Origin: an uncultured Bacteroidia bacterium
GTDB taxonomy: Bacteria > Bacteroidota > Bacteroidia > Bacteroidales > Prolixibacteraceae
Assembly: GCA_903923905.1 (NCBI GenBank)
Contig: CAIXZH010000101.1
Location: 98,603-162,602 of the forward strand
DNA length: 64,000 bases
Direction of reading: 5' to 3'
Part shown: piece after piece, positions 19,485 through 27,950 of the stretch
Layout of the letters: the number at the start of each line of letters is the position of its first letter
Position numbering within the stretch: the first letter of the stretch is position 1
The notes under the pieces: generated by a model
Told to the model about the DNA's origin: nothing
Databases searched by the model: none
What the model saw: the letters and a program-made list of their open reading frames with translations, nothing else
Translations under genes and position numbers: made by a program

Positions 19485-20729
19485 TTAATTTGGGTTCTTT
19501 TGCAAAAGTGTTACTTTTTTGACGATTTTAACAATCACTTCACATGCTTTGGCCATAGAGGTGGCGGGAACGTATTCATATTTCCCGTGAAAATTATGAC
19601 CCCCTGCAAAAATATTCGGACAGGGAAGACCCATATAGGAGAGCCGGGAGCCATCAGTACCTCCCCGGATAGGCACAATCTTTGGCCGGACCCCCGATTC
19701 AATCATCGCTTCTTCAGCTAAATCGACAATATATTTTACAGGCTCAATTTTTTCGCGCATATTGAAATACTGATCTTTAAGTGTCAGTTCAGCTGTACCA
19801 TCTCCAAACTCACGATTGACCATGCTTACCACTTTTTGTAAAAGCTGTTTGCGTTCCTCAATACCAATAAGGGTAAAATCACGCAGGATAAATTCGATTT
19901 CAGCGTGCTCGACCGTTCCCTGCATTCCAGTAACGTGATAGAATCCCTGATATCCATCGGTATGTTCCGGAACTTCAAATGCAGGAAGCATGGCCATTAA
20001 CTGATTGGCGATCCTTATGGCATTTTTCATTTTTCCTTTGGCATATCCGGGATGAACACTGGAACCTTGAATGAGAATCCTGGCACCCGCTGCGTTGAAA
20101 TTCTCAAATTCCAATTCGCCCAATTCACCCCCGTCAATGGTGTAGGCAAATTCAGCACCAAATTTAGCTAAATCAAAGTGGTCTGCCCCTTCGCCAATCT
20201 CCTCATCCGGAGTGAACGCAATCTTAACTTTCCCATGTTGTATCTCCGGATGTTGGACCAAATATTCCATAGCTGTAACAATTTCTGATATGCCGGCTTT
20301 GTCATCAGCTCCCAGGAGAGTATTTCCACTGGTCACAATTAATTGCTGACCAATGTAATGGCTCAGTTCCGGGAATATAGAAGGAGAGAGTATAATATTT
20401 TTCTCCTGATTAAGCACGATATCCTTGCCGTCATAGTTTGTGATGATTTGGGGTGAAACACCCTCCGCGGTGAAATCAGGACTTGTATCCATGTGTGCTA
20501 CAAAACCCACAACAGGAGCTGTTCCGGTGCAGTTGGCAGGAAGCGTTGCGTAGACATAACCCCACAAATCCACTTCAACATCATCCAGTCCGATAACTCT
20601 TAATTCGTCGGCAAGCACCCTGGCAAAAACCCGTTGTCCTTCGGAACTTGGCGTTTTACCACTCACCGAATCGGAGCAGGTATTATATTTGACATACCGG
20701 ATAAAACGTTCAGTAACCTTCTTTTCCAT
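19485..20729 (-). CDS. pepT: Peptidase T (tripeptide aminopeptidase)
   Basis: Zinc M20B peptidase that removes N-terminal residues from tripeptides. 414 residues, close to the family length. Metal-ligand and catalytic motifs are present: VGFVAHMDTSPDF (His and Asp), LLGADDKAGI (bridging Asp), FTPDEEIGEGADHF (catalytic and ligand Glu), YTIDGG, and near the C-terminus IRGGTDGSRL and GGHNFHGKYE. The protein is cytoplasmic (no signal peptide). The upstream space carries a copy of the ~180-bp intergenic repeat listed below. Confidence 0.95.
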   Translation of the reverse strand: MEKKVTERFIRYVKYNTCSDSVSGKTPSSEGQRVFARVLADELRVIGLDDVEVDLWGYVYATLPANCTGTAPVVGFVAHMDTSPDFTAEGVSPQIITNYDGKDIVLNQEKNIILSPSIFPELSHYIGQQLIVTSGNTLLGADDKAGISEIVTAMEYLVQHPEIQHGKVKIAFTPDEEIGEGADHFDLAKFGAEFAYTIDGGELGELEFENFNAAGARILIQGSSVHPGYAKGKMKNAIRIANQLMAMLPAFEVPEHTDGYQGFYHVTGMQGTVEHAEIEFILRDFTLIGIEERKQLLQKVVSMVNREFGDGTAELTLKDQYFNMREKIEPVKYIVDLAEEAMIESGVRPKIVPIRGGTDGSRLSYMGLPCPNIFAGGHNFHGKYEYVPATSMAKACEVIVKIVKKVTLLQKNPN

Positions 20730-20768
20730 GGATATTTATTGTGAATTAAATATTTATGTATTTTGAAA

Positions 20769-20952
20769 CTGTTTAAAAATTATATTTTACCTCTTTTGCC
20801 CGTAGGACATAAATCTCTATAGAATAACAAACCAATGAATAATTTTGGTCCGTTAGAACATTAACAGATAATAGGTTAATTCCCTTCGGGAAATTTGTTT
20901 TCAGAATTATACTTTCTATTAATATTTATCTCCCGCGGAAAAGTTCAAATAG
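20769..20952 (-). repeat. MITE-like intergenic repeat, copy A
   Basis: About 184 bp between proS and pepT. Read on the minus strand it aligns almost end to end with copy B (42079-42261), sharing ACAAATTTCCCG, GTTAATGTTCTAACGGA, ATATAATTTT and the end TAAACAG. Its ends, CTGTTTAAAAATT on the + strand at 20769 and AAGTTCAAATAG ending at 20952, are degraded inverted repeats. It carries several short palindromes of the GCCCNTNGGGC type. No coding capacity. Confidence 0.7.
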
Positions 20953-20983
20953 ACTATTAATTAAATTACTTATAATTAAGTAT

Positions 20984-22459
20984 TTAGTAAGCAAGGGCAA
21001 ATATTACCCGTTGTTTTGAAGGTTTCCCGGTGACCATACATTTTCCCTCCTCTTCCGCACTATCAAATGGAATACAGCGCAACGTAGCTTTTGTCTCCTC
21101 TTTAATTCTAAGTTCTGTCTCTGTGGTGCCATCCCAGTGAGCAAGAAAGAATCCCCCTTTTGTAACCAGTAATTCCTTGAATTGATCGTAGGAATCTACT
21201 TTGGTCATATTTTCAGCTCTGAATTGAAAGGCTTTATTGTAAATATTTTTCTGGATGGAGTCAAGCAGATCTGCTACGAGTTGATCGACGTTTTCGAGTT
21301 GTTCAACCGATTTTTCCAACGTATCGCGGCGGGCCACTTCAACCGAACCATTTTCAAGATCGCGTGGACCAATTGCCAGTCGAACAGGAACCCCTTTAAG
21401 TTCATATTCTGCAAATTTCCATCCCGGGCGCTGTGAATCCCGGTTATCGTACTTAACACTGATGCCACGGGCTCGCAATTTGACCATGATCTCCTCAACT
21501 TTGACTGAAATTTGAGCCAATTGTTCCATATTTTTGTAAATAGGGACGATAACCACCTGGAAGGGGGCAAGTTTTGGAGGAAGTACCAGCCCATTATTAT
21601 CGGAGTGGGCCATGATCAGCGCACCAATCAATCGTGTTGAAACACCCCATGAGGAGGCCCAAACATAGTCAAGTTTTCCATCCCGGTTGGCAAACTGAAC
21701 ATCGAAAGCTTTTGCGAAATTCTGTCCTAAAAAGTGTGATGTCCCCGATTGTAAGGCCTTCCCGTCCTGCATTAATGCCTCGATTGTATAAGTCTCAAGT
21801 GCTCCTGCAAACCGTTCGTTCGCCGATTTGGCCCCTTTGATGACCGGAATAGCCATGAAATCTTCAGCGAAACTGGCATAGACGTTAATCATTTGGGTGG
21901 TTTCGGCAAGAGCTTCTTCACTCGTTTCGTGAGCGGTATGCCCCTCCTGCCATAAAAATTCTGTTGTACGGAGAAACATCCGGGTACGCATTTCCCACCG
22001 TACCACATTTGCCCACTGATTACAGAGGATTGGCAAATCGCGATAGGACTGTATCCAGTTTTTATAGGTACTCCATATAATTGTCTCTGAAGTTGGGCGA
22101 ATAATCAACTCTTCTTCAAGCTTTGCTTCAGGATCGACTACAACACCTTTCCCGTCGGGATCGTTTTTTAGACGGTAATGGGTAACTACTGCACACTCTT
22201 TTGCGAAGCCATCGACATGGGCAGCCTCTTTTGAAAAGAAAGATTTCGGGATAAAGAGAGGGAAGTATGCATTCACATGCCCGGTGTCCTTGAACATTTT
22301 ATCGAGTTGGGCCTGCATTTTTTCCCATATTGCATAGCCATAAGGTTTGATCACCATACAGCCCCGAACAGCAGAATTTTCAGCCAGATCAGCTTTTGTT
22401 ACTAAATCATTGTACCATTGGGAATAATTTTCTTCCTTTGTTGTGAGAACTTTAGCCAT
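20984..22459 (-). CDS. proS: Prolyl-tRNA synthetase (archaeal/eukaryotic-type, short form)
   Basis: Charges tRNA-Pro. 491 residues, matching the short form without the bacterial editing insertion. Class II motifs are visible: motif 1 region [30 protein letters not shown], motif 2 [35 protein letters not shown], and motif 3 [17 protein letters not shown] (which leads into the anticodon domain). The C-terminus ends in the Tyr-terminated tail characteristic of this type (RVIFALAY). This class occurs across Bacteroidota, so transfer need not be recent. It is alone in its transcription unit, divergent from the lipoprotein gene. Confidence 0.96.
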   Translation of the reverse strand: MAKVLTTKEENYSQWYNDLVTKADLAENSAVRGCMVIKPYGYAIWEKMQAQLDKMFKDTGHVNAYFPLFIPKSFFSKEAAHVDGFAKECAVVTHYRLKNDPDGKGVVVDPEAKLEEELIIRPTSETIIWSTYKNWIQSYRDLPILCNQWANVVRWEMRTRMFLRTTEFLWQEGHTAHETSEEALAETTQMINVYASFAEDFMAIPVIKGAKSANERFAGALETYTIEALMQDGKALQSGTSHFLGQNFAKAFDVQFANRDGKLDYVWASSWGVSTRLIGALIMAHSDNNGLVLPPKLAPFQVVIVPIYKNMEQLAQISVKVEEIMVKLRARGISVKYDNRDSQRPGWKFAEYELKGVPVRLAIGPRDLENGSVEVARRDTLEKSVEQLENVDQLVADLLDSIQKNIYNKAFQFRAENMTKVDSYDQFKELLVTKGGFFLAHWDGTTETELRIKEETKATLRCIPFDSAEEEGKCMVTGKPSKQRVIFALAY

Positions 22460-22544
22460 TACTTACTTTTTGGTATAATATTTGCTTTTAAATTGAAAAT
22501 TTCAAGTCACAAATTAACGAAAAGTTCAGGAATTTATTAATATA

Positions 22545-22550
22545 AAGGAG
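22545..22550 (+). promoter_or_regulatory. Strong Shine-Dalgarno of the lipoprotein gene
   Basis: AAGGAG eight bases before the ATG at 22559. It is notable because most genes in this window lack a clear Shine-Dalgarno, as is usual in the phylum. Confidence 0.6.
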
Positions 22551-22558
22551 AACAAATC

Positions 22559-23773
22559 ATGAAAACAGATGTCAGACTGCTCGCAGTCATCGCACTCCTT
22601 GTAAGTGCATGTACCACTGGATCGATGGTTACATCAAGAAGTTATAGTGACGATGCCTATTATTCGCCGGGAGACCATCCTCCTGTAGTCGCCAACACTA
22701 TACCTTCAAACCAGAAACCCGAAAGGCGCCCAACTACACTATCCGGTTTACAACAGGATGATGCTGCAAAAATCGTGGATAACTATCTTTCGGATAAAAA
22801 AGAGGGTAATTCCAATAATTATGCGTTGAATAACACCCCAGTTCTTTCCGATACAACTTATGAAGCTGATGAGGAAGCCAAGAACCTGATCAATAATTAT
22901 GATGAACCTGAAGATGTTGATTATACTACCCGCATCCGGACTTTTTATGATCCTTATGCCTATGATCCTTATTGGGATTCCTTCTATTATCCGGGCTTTG
23001 GATTTGGCTGGGGCCTGGGCTTTGGCGGCTTCTATGGTGGTTATGGTTTTGGCTATGGTGGATTTTATGGTGGTTTTTATAATCCATTTTTTGGCTGGGG
23101 AATGTACAATCCATTCTGGGGCGGATATTATGGTGGATACTATGGTATGGGCCATGGTTATGGTGGCGGTTTTGGCCGTGGTTTTTATAACGGAAGACAG
23201 AACTATGCAGGAAGAATGGGTTCTAATTCTATAGGCCTTAATAGTGCTAGAATTGGATTAAACTCATCTGCTTCTGGAATAAAATCAGCAGGGCGCACAG
23301 TTTCTGGTGCATCCGCTAATGGAGTCACCAAAAGCGCTTCTGTCAATTCTACTCGTCAGGCGGGGACACGTTATACAGCAGGTCAGAATGTAACTAAAAG
23401 TGCCGGTTTAAATGCAACCAATTTGCGCAGAACCACTGTTAGAAACTCAGTGACCAGCCGCGCCCAAGGGTATACTCCGACCTATTCAAGGCCAAGAACA
23501 AATATTCAGTCAACCTATAACAGCGGTACAGCACGTCAGTATTCAAGGCCACAGAGCTCCGCATCAACCAGATCATCTTTGAGTAGTTCCTATCAGAGAG
23601 GATCAAGTCGTTCAGGGGCAGTGTCCGGGTCTGCTTTGAAAAGTGGTTCTGTAAGAAGCAGTAGTTCTTCATCCCATTCTTATTCTGCCCCTGCAAGAAG
23701 CAGTTCCGGCAGTAGTGGCGGAGGAAGGTCTTTCTCCGGTGGCGGCGGAGGTGGCGGTGGCCGAAGACGTTAA
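22559..23773 (+). CDS. Lipoprotein with Gly/Tyr/Phe-rich and Ser-rich low-complexity regions
   Basis: 404 residues. The N-terminus is a lipoprotein signal with lipobox LLVSAC. Residues ~60-130 are charged and unremarkable. Residues ~140-215 are extremely rich in Gly, Tyr, Phe and Trp (GGFYGGYGFGYGGFYGG type). From ~220 to the end the sequence is Ser/Thr/Arg-rich, finishing in a Gly run and GRRR. Such composition suggests an extended, possibly self-associating surface or periplasmic protein. No enzymatic domain is recognisable. Similar low-complexity lipoproteins occur in other Bacteroidota without known function. It is preceded by a strong Shine-Dalgarno, suggesting good expression. Confidence 0.75.
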   Translation: MKTDVRLLAVIALLVSACTTGSMVTSRSYSDDAYYSPGDHPPVVANTIPSNQKPERRPTTLSGLQQDDAAKIVDNYLSDKKEGNSNNYALNNTPVLSDTTYEADEEAKNLINNYDEPEDVDYTTRIRTFYDPYAYDPYWDSFYYPGFGFGWGLGFGGFYGGYGFGYGGFYGGFYNPFFGWGMYNPFWGGYYGGYYGMGHGYGGGFGRGFYNGRQNYAGRMGSNSIGLNSARIGLNSSASGIKSAGRTVSGASANGVTKSASVNSTRQAGTRYTAGQNVTKSAGLNATNLRRTTVRNSVTSRAQGYTPTYSRPRTNIQSTYNSGTARQYSRPQSSASTRSSLSSSYQRGSSRSGAVSGSALKSGSVRSSSSSSHSYSAPARSSSGSSGGGRSFSGGGGGGGGRRR

Positions 23774-23851
23774 TCGTTAACCGAAAGTAATGCAATTCAG
23801 GATCCGCTCTTGAACTATCCAATAAAGCATAACAAATGAGTAACATAAGTG

Positions 23852-23918
23852 GGAGTTTTATTTGAATAATCGAAGAAGTAAATTATTGACTTTGTTGTAT
23901 TCGGATAAAACTCCTTTT
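23852..23918 (+). terminator. Long-loop inverted repeat, possible terminator
   Basis: GGAGTTTTAT (23852-23861) and ATAAAACTCC (23905-23914) pair perfectly over 10 bp with a 43-base loop and are followed by TTTT. It could end the lipoprotein transcript or act in the leader of the FadL-type gene starting at 23941. Confidence 0.4.
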
Positions 23919-23940
23919 ATAAAATCAAAAATCATTGATT

Positions 23941-25524
23941 ATGAAAAAATTAGTACTTACCCTATTTGCAACAATAGGATTAATTACCCTCTCTTTTAGT
24001 CAGTATGTTGACCAGGCCTTAATCTTTTCACAACAGAATTTTGGTTCAACAGCCCGTTCCCAATCAATGGGAGGTGCCTTCGGTGCTATTGGGGGAGATT
24101 TCTCTTCCCTGAGCATAAATCCTGCCGGAATTGGCGTCTATCTTAAACCTGAGATTTCTGCAACTTTCGATATTATTGGTGTGAATAGTGTCAAATCAAC
24201 CTACCAGGGACAATCAACTGATGATCGGAACAATAATTTCAGCATGAGAAATCTGGGATATGTATTCACCACTCCTGTTCAGGGCGGAAGTTCCGGTTTA
24301 GTGTCCTTTAATTTTGGAATCGGATTCAATAAGCTCAATAACTATAATCAAACGAGCTCAGTCAGTAGTGTGAACTCAGCGACCTCCAGAATGGATGCTT
24401 TTGCCCAAAATACCAACGGAATCACAACTACCGAACTTTATAGCGAAAACAATCCCTTTCAAAGTCAAAACGTACCATGGGAGAGTGAAATGGCCTGGCA
24501 AAATTATCTGATCAATGTATCTAATCCGGACCAAAATGGGGTAGGAAATGCCTATCAATCGATTTTGTTCCAAAATGAGCTTGTTAATCAAAGCCTTACT
24601 GTAAATAAGCAAGGATATCTTAATGAATATGTTTTTTCATTCGGTGCCAATTTTAATCATAAGTTATACCTGGGTGCAACACTGGGGATACAGGACCTTT
24701 ATTATAGTCAATCATCCACCTATTCCGAGAATGGCGGATTTGGTCGGTTTGATTATTACAACTTTGCCAGTACCAGGGGGACCGGTTATAACCTCAAGTT
24801 GGGAGTCATTTACAAACCTACCTCTGCATTAAGACTTGGACTGGCAATTCATACCCCCACCTTATTTGATCTGAAGGAGAATTATAATTCTTCCATGACT
24901 TCTGACCTGCAAAATGTGAGTACAGAGGCCAATGGAGCACATTCCTCAGATTCTCCTTTTGGAAATTTTGGATATAAAATGGATACTCCTACCCGGGCAA
25001 TAGCCAGTATAGCCTACCAATTCGGTAAAAAAGGGATGTTAACGCTTGATTATGAATATGTGGATTATTCTAAAATGCAATATCACGAAGGAAACGATGG
25101 CTATAATTTTTCGGTCGAAAATTCAATTATCAGTTCTGTCTACCGTTCAGTAAATAATATCCGATTTGGAGGAGAATACAAACCGATCAATGCTGTGAGC
25201 CTAAGGGCTGGTTATGAATTATTCGGAAATCCTTACAGTTCATCAGTGGTTACACCTGATCCAAATAATGCGGGTCAATATTTAACTATAGCTCAACCCA
25301 ACACCAATTTTAGTTATAGAACCGTCAATTTGGGAGTCGGGTACCGGATTAATAACGTTTTGTTTGATCTTACCTATAGCCAGGGAAGCAGAACTGACTA
25401 TGGCTATACCTATCAGGGAAGTGACAGCAATACGGCTACCTATTTTACCGGTTCCAAAAGCGATCCGGTAAAGTATCAAAATACCAACAGCCGACTAATT
25501 TTCACCCTGGCATTCAAACTTTAA
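23941..25524 (+). CDS. FadL/OmpP1-family outer-membrane transport protein
   Basis: 527 residues from the ATG at 23941; an in-frame TTG two codons earlier is less likely. A signal peptide (MKKLVLTLFATIGLITLSFS) is followed by the family hallmark: a run with QQNFGSTARSQSMGGAFGAIGGDFSSLSINPAGIGVY, corresponding to the GSARAAGMGGA..D.SA..NPAG motif of FadL-like porins. The remainder is long beta-barrel sequence ending with LIFTLAFKL. Members carry hydrophobic compounds (fatty acids, aromatics, sometimes haem) through the outer membrane; the cargo here is unknown. It ends at a strong bidirectional hairpin shared with the convergent cysN. Confidence 0.87.
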   Translation: MKKLVLTLFATIGLITLSFSQYVDQALIFSQQNFGSTARSQSMGGAFGAIGGDFSSLSINPAGIGVYLKPEISATFDIIGVNSVKSTYQGQSTDDRNNNFSMRNLGYVFTTPVQGGSSGLVSFNFGIGFNKLNNYNQTSSVSSVNSATSRMDAFAQNTNGITTTELYSENNPFQSQNVPWESEMAWQNYLINVSNPDQNGVGNAYQSILFQNELVNQSLTVNKQGYLNEYVFSFGANFNHKLYLGATLGIQDLYYSQSSTYSENGGFGRFDYYNFASTRGTGYNLKLGVIYKPTSALRLGLAIHTPTLFDLKENYNSSMTSDLQNVSTEANGAHSSDSPFGNFGYKMDTPTRAIASIAYQFGKKGMLTLDYEYVDYSKMQYHEGNDGYNFSVENSIISSVYRSVNNIRFGGEYKPINAVSLRAGYELFGNPYSSSVVTPDPNNAGQYLTIAQPNTNFSYRTVNLGVGYRINNVLFDLTYSQGSRTDYGYTYQGSDSNTATYFTGSKSDPVKYQNTNSRLIFTLAFKL

Positions 25525-25543
25525 AAAATTAATTTTTTTCCAT

Positions 25544-25598
25544 AGTCCGGGTCCGACTTTAAGTCGGGCTCGGACTAACTTCAGGTCGGACCCGGACT
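25544..25598. terminator. Bidirectional G/C-rich hairpin built from three copies of a 16-base unit
   Basis: AGTCCGGGTCCGAC (25544-25557) pairs perfectly with GTCGGACCCGGACT (25585-25598). The loop contains a further near-identical unit, AAGTCGGGCTCGGACT (25561-25576), so alternative foldings exist. A/T-rich runs flank both sides. It is placed between the convergent FadL-type and cysN genes. Confidence 0.75.
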
Positions 25599-25611
25599 TT
25601 ATAAATGGACT

Positions 25612-26883
25612 TTACAGGATCATTCCTGCACCAACCACATTATTAGTCCCTTCATCGATCAAGATCAGGCTTCCGGTATCCCGATTCTTTTTGTACGGAT
25701 CGAAAAACAAGGGTTTTGTGGTTTTGATGGTGATTCGGGCAATTTGGTTTAACCCGACACTCAGATCATCGTGAATCTCTTCGGTCGTATTGATATTTAC
25801 TTTGTACTTAACCTCAGTTACGATGCAGCGCAATTCATTTGAATTATGCTTCAACTGGTATTTCCCTCTGACGACCAGAGGTTTTTCATTGAGCCAGCAA
25901 ACCATTAAATCAATCTCTTGTGATTGCTGCGGTTGATTGTCTGCATCAACGATCATCGATCCACGGCTGACATCAATCTCATCTGTTAGTCTGATCGTCA
26001 CTGATTGTGGGGGGAAGGCGTAGTCGAGACTCTTACCGGCAAAATCGATCGCCTCAATGGTCGTTTTTAGCCCGCCTGGTAAGATGGCGACTTTCTGACC
26101 TACCCTGAACACCCCGCTGGCTACCCTTCCTGCATAACCGCGGTAATCATGATATTCATCGGTAATGGGACGAATAACATACTGAACCGGGAATCGGGGA
26201 TCTTTTAGGTTCCAATCCTGACCTACCGGCAGTGCTTCAAGCAATCCTAAAAATGTATCACCTTTATACCAGGACATATTATTGGAAGGATCTACCACAT
26301 TATCTCCAAGTTTGGCACTAATGGGTAAAAAGTGAATATCCTGATTGTCTAGTCTGCTGGCAACATCGACAAAATCTTCCTTAATCCGTTCAAAAACCTC
26401 TTCACTAAAATCAACCAGATCCATTTTATTCACGCATACCAAAATGTGTGGAATATTTAATAAAGCTGCAATATAAGCATGTCGCCGGGTCTGTTCGATT
26501 ACGCCATTTCGGGCATCAACGAGGATCACAGCAGCATTGGCGGTAGAAGCGCCGGTCACCATATTTCGGGTATATTGGATATGGCCTGGGGTGTCAGCAA
26601 TGATAAATTTGCGTTTGGGAGTTGCAAAATAGCGGTAGGCAACATCGATAGTAATTCCCTGTTCCCGCTCAGCCCGCAGTCCGTCTGTAAGCAATGCCAG
26701 GTTTACTTCTTTGCCTCCCCGACTGATACTTGCTTGTTCGAGCGCCTCCATCTGATCCTCAAAAATAGCTTTGCTATCGTATAACAGCCTGCCAATTAGC
26801 GTACTTTTGCCGTCATCAACACTTCCTGCCGTTGTAAACCGCAATAATTCCATATCGAGATATCCGTGTTCTTTTCCAGACAT
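25612..26883 (-). CDS. cysN: Sulfate adenylyltransferase subunit 1 (GTPase subunit)
   Basis: EF-Tu-like GTPase that drives ATP-sulfurylase (with CysD) to make adenosine 5'-phosphosulfate. 423 residues from the ATG at 26883, where MSGKEHGYLDMELLRFTTAG begins. The longer in-frame extension upstream runs into cysD and is discarded. G motifs are GSVDDGKST (P-loop), ADTPGHIQYTRNM and VCVNKMDL. It is followed by an elongation-factor-type beta-barrel. There is no fused APS kinase (CysC) domain. It lies 16 bases after the cysD stop, so cysD-cysN form an operon. Confidence 0.95.
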   Translation of the reverse strand: MSGKEHGYLDMELLRFTTAGSVDDGKSTLIGRLLYDSKAIFEDQMEALEQASISRGGKEVNLALLTDGLRAEREQGITIDVAYRYFATPKRKFIIADTPGHIQYTRNMVTGASTANAAVILVDARNGVIEQTRRHAYIAALLNIPHILVCVNKMDLVDFSEEVFERIKEDFVDVASRLDNQDIHFLPISAKLGDNVVDPSNNMSWYKGDTFLGLLEALPVGQDWNLKDPRFPVQYVIRPITDEYHDYRGYAGRVASGVFRVGQKVAILPGGLKTTIEAIDFAGKSLDYAFPPQSVTIRLTDEIDVSRGSMIVDADNQPQQSQEIDLMVCWLNEKPLVVRGKYQLKHNSNELRCIVTEVKYKVNINTTEEIHDDLSVGLNQIARITIKTTKPLFFDPYKKNRDTGSLILIDEGTNNVVGAGMIL

Positions 26884-26899
26884 AATTTGAATTGTAAAA

Positions 26900-27805
26900 T
26901 TAAAAATAACCTTCCCTCTTGCGATCTTCCATGGCGGCCTCGGAACGCTTGTCATCAGCCCGGCTGCCACGTTCTGTTACACGGCTTGCGGCCACTTCCT
27001 GAATGATATCTTCAAGGGAATTTGCCTTGGAAAGGGTGACTCCGGTACAGGTAATATCACCGATTGTCCGGCAGCGTACTTTCTTCTTCTCCACTTTTTC
27101 ATTGGGTTTTAATTGCATAAACGGAGCACTTGCCATCCATGACCCGTCGCGACAAAAAACATCACGCTCGTGGGTGAAGTATAAACTGGGCATTTCGATG
27201 TTTTCCTTCAGAATATATTGCCACACATCCATCTCAGTCCAATTGCTGATAGGAAAGACCCGAAAATGTTCTCCCATATGTTTGGCTCCGCAAAACAGAT
27301 TCCAAAGTTCCGGACGTTGATTTTTGGGATCCCACTGTCCAAACTCGTCACGATGTGAGAAAAAGCGCTCCTTAGCCCTGGCTTTCTCCTCATCGCGCCG
27401 TCCTCCACCCAAGGCGCAGTCAAATTTCATCTCCTCAATAGCATCCAAAAGAGTAACCGTCTGAAGGACATTACGACTTGCATTCAAACCTTTCTCTTCT
27501 ATAGCCCGGCCATTGTTTATGGAATCCTGAACGTATTTGACAATCAGTCGGGTGCCGAATTTTTCCGCCAGATTATCCCTGTATTTGATGGTCTCCTCAA
27601 AGTTGTGACCTGTATCGATATGCATTAAAGGGAAAGGGACTTTTAACGGATGAAACGCTTTCCAGGCAAGATGAAACATCACAATCGAATCTTTTCCCCC
27701 TGAAAAAAGCATCACCGGTCGCTCAAACTGAGCAACAACTTCCCGAATTACAAAAATTGATTCTGCTTCAAGCTCCCTTAAATGATTTATACTATATACC
27801 TCCAT
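26900..27805 (-). CDS. cysD: Sulfate adenylyltransferase subunit 2
   Basis: Adenylyl-transferring subunit of ATP sulfurylase. 301 residues, full length. The PP-loop SGGKDSIVMFHLAWKAF lies at residues ~35-51, then MHIDTGHNFEE, ALGGGRRDEEKARAKERFFS, FPISNWTEMDVWQYI, and the C-terminal VRCRTIGDITCTG and ERGSRADDKRSEAAMEDRKR that typify CysD. It is the first gene of cysDN. APS kinase, APS/PAPS reductase and sulfite reductase genes are absent from the window, so whether the APS goes to assimilation or to sulfation cannot be told. Confidence 0.95.
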   Translation of the reverse strand: MEVYSINHLRELEAESIFVIREVVAQFERPVMLFSGGKDSIVMFHLAWKAFHPLKVPFPLMHIDTGHNFEETIKYRDNLAEKFGTRLIVKYVQDSINNGRAIEEKGLNASRNVLQTVTLLDAIEEMKFDCALGGGRRDEEKARAKERFFSHRDEFGQWDPKNQRPELWNLFCGAKHMGEHFRVFPISNWTEMDVWQYILKENIEMPSLYFTHERDVFCRDGSWMASAPFMQLKPNEKVEKKKVRCRTIGDITCTGVTLSKANSLEDIIQEVAASRVTERGSRADDKRSEAAMEDRKREGYF

Positions 27806-27889
27806 ATCAAATGATTTCTCTAATTACAATAATGGTCTGCCTTATTATACTCTTTTTGAATTATTGAACAAACAGGTGACAAAAGTAGC

Positions 27890-27920
27890 AAATCCGATGA
27901 AAATCTGTGTCATCGGATTT
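27890..27920 (-). terminator. Hairpin between the DUF3857 gene and cysD
   Basis: Perfect 11-bp stem AAATCCGATGA (27890-27900) / TCATCGGATTT (27910-27920) with a 9-base loop, 30 bases downstream of the stop of the minus-strand gene ending at 27951. Only a short U-run follows on that strand (TACTTTTG). Confidence 0.65.
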
Positions 27921-27950
27921 GAAGCATTAGTGATCGTCCAGTTATTTTGT

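Noticed and set aside
22748..23155. An Ile/Lys-rich open frame antisense to the Gly/Tyr lipoprotein
   Set aside because: The composition is a direct consequence of the low-complexity coding sequence on the other strand.
25612..26970. A longer cysN starting at 26970
   Set aside because: The extra 29 residues overlap the cysD coding sequence and do not resemble CysN; the ATG at 26883 fits the family and the operon spacing.
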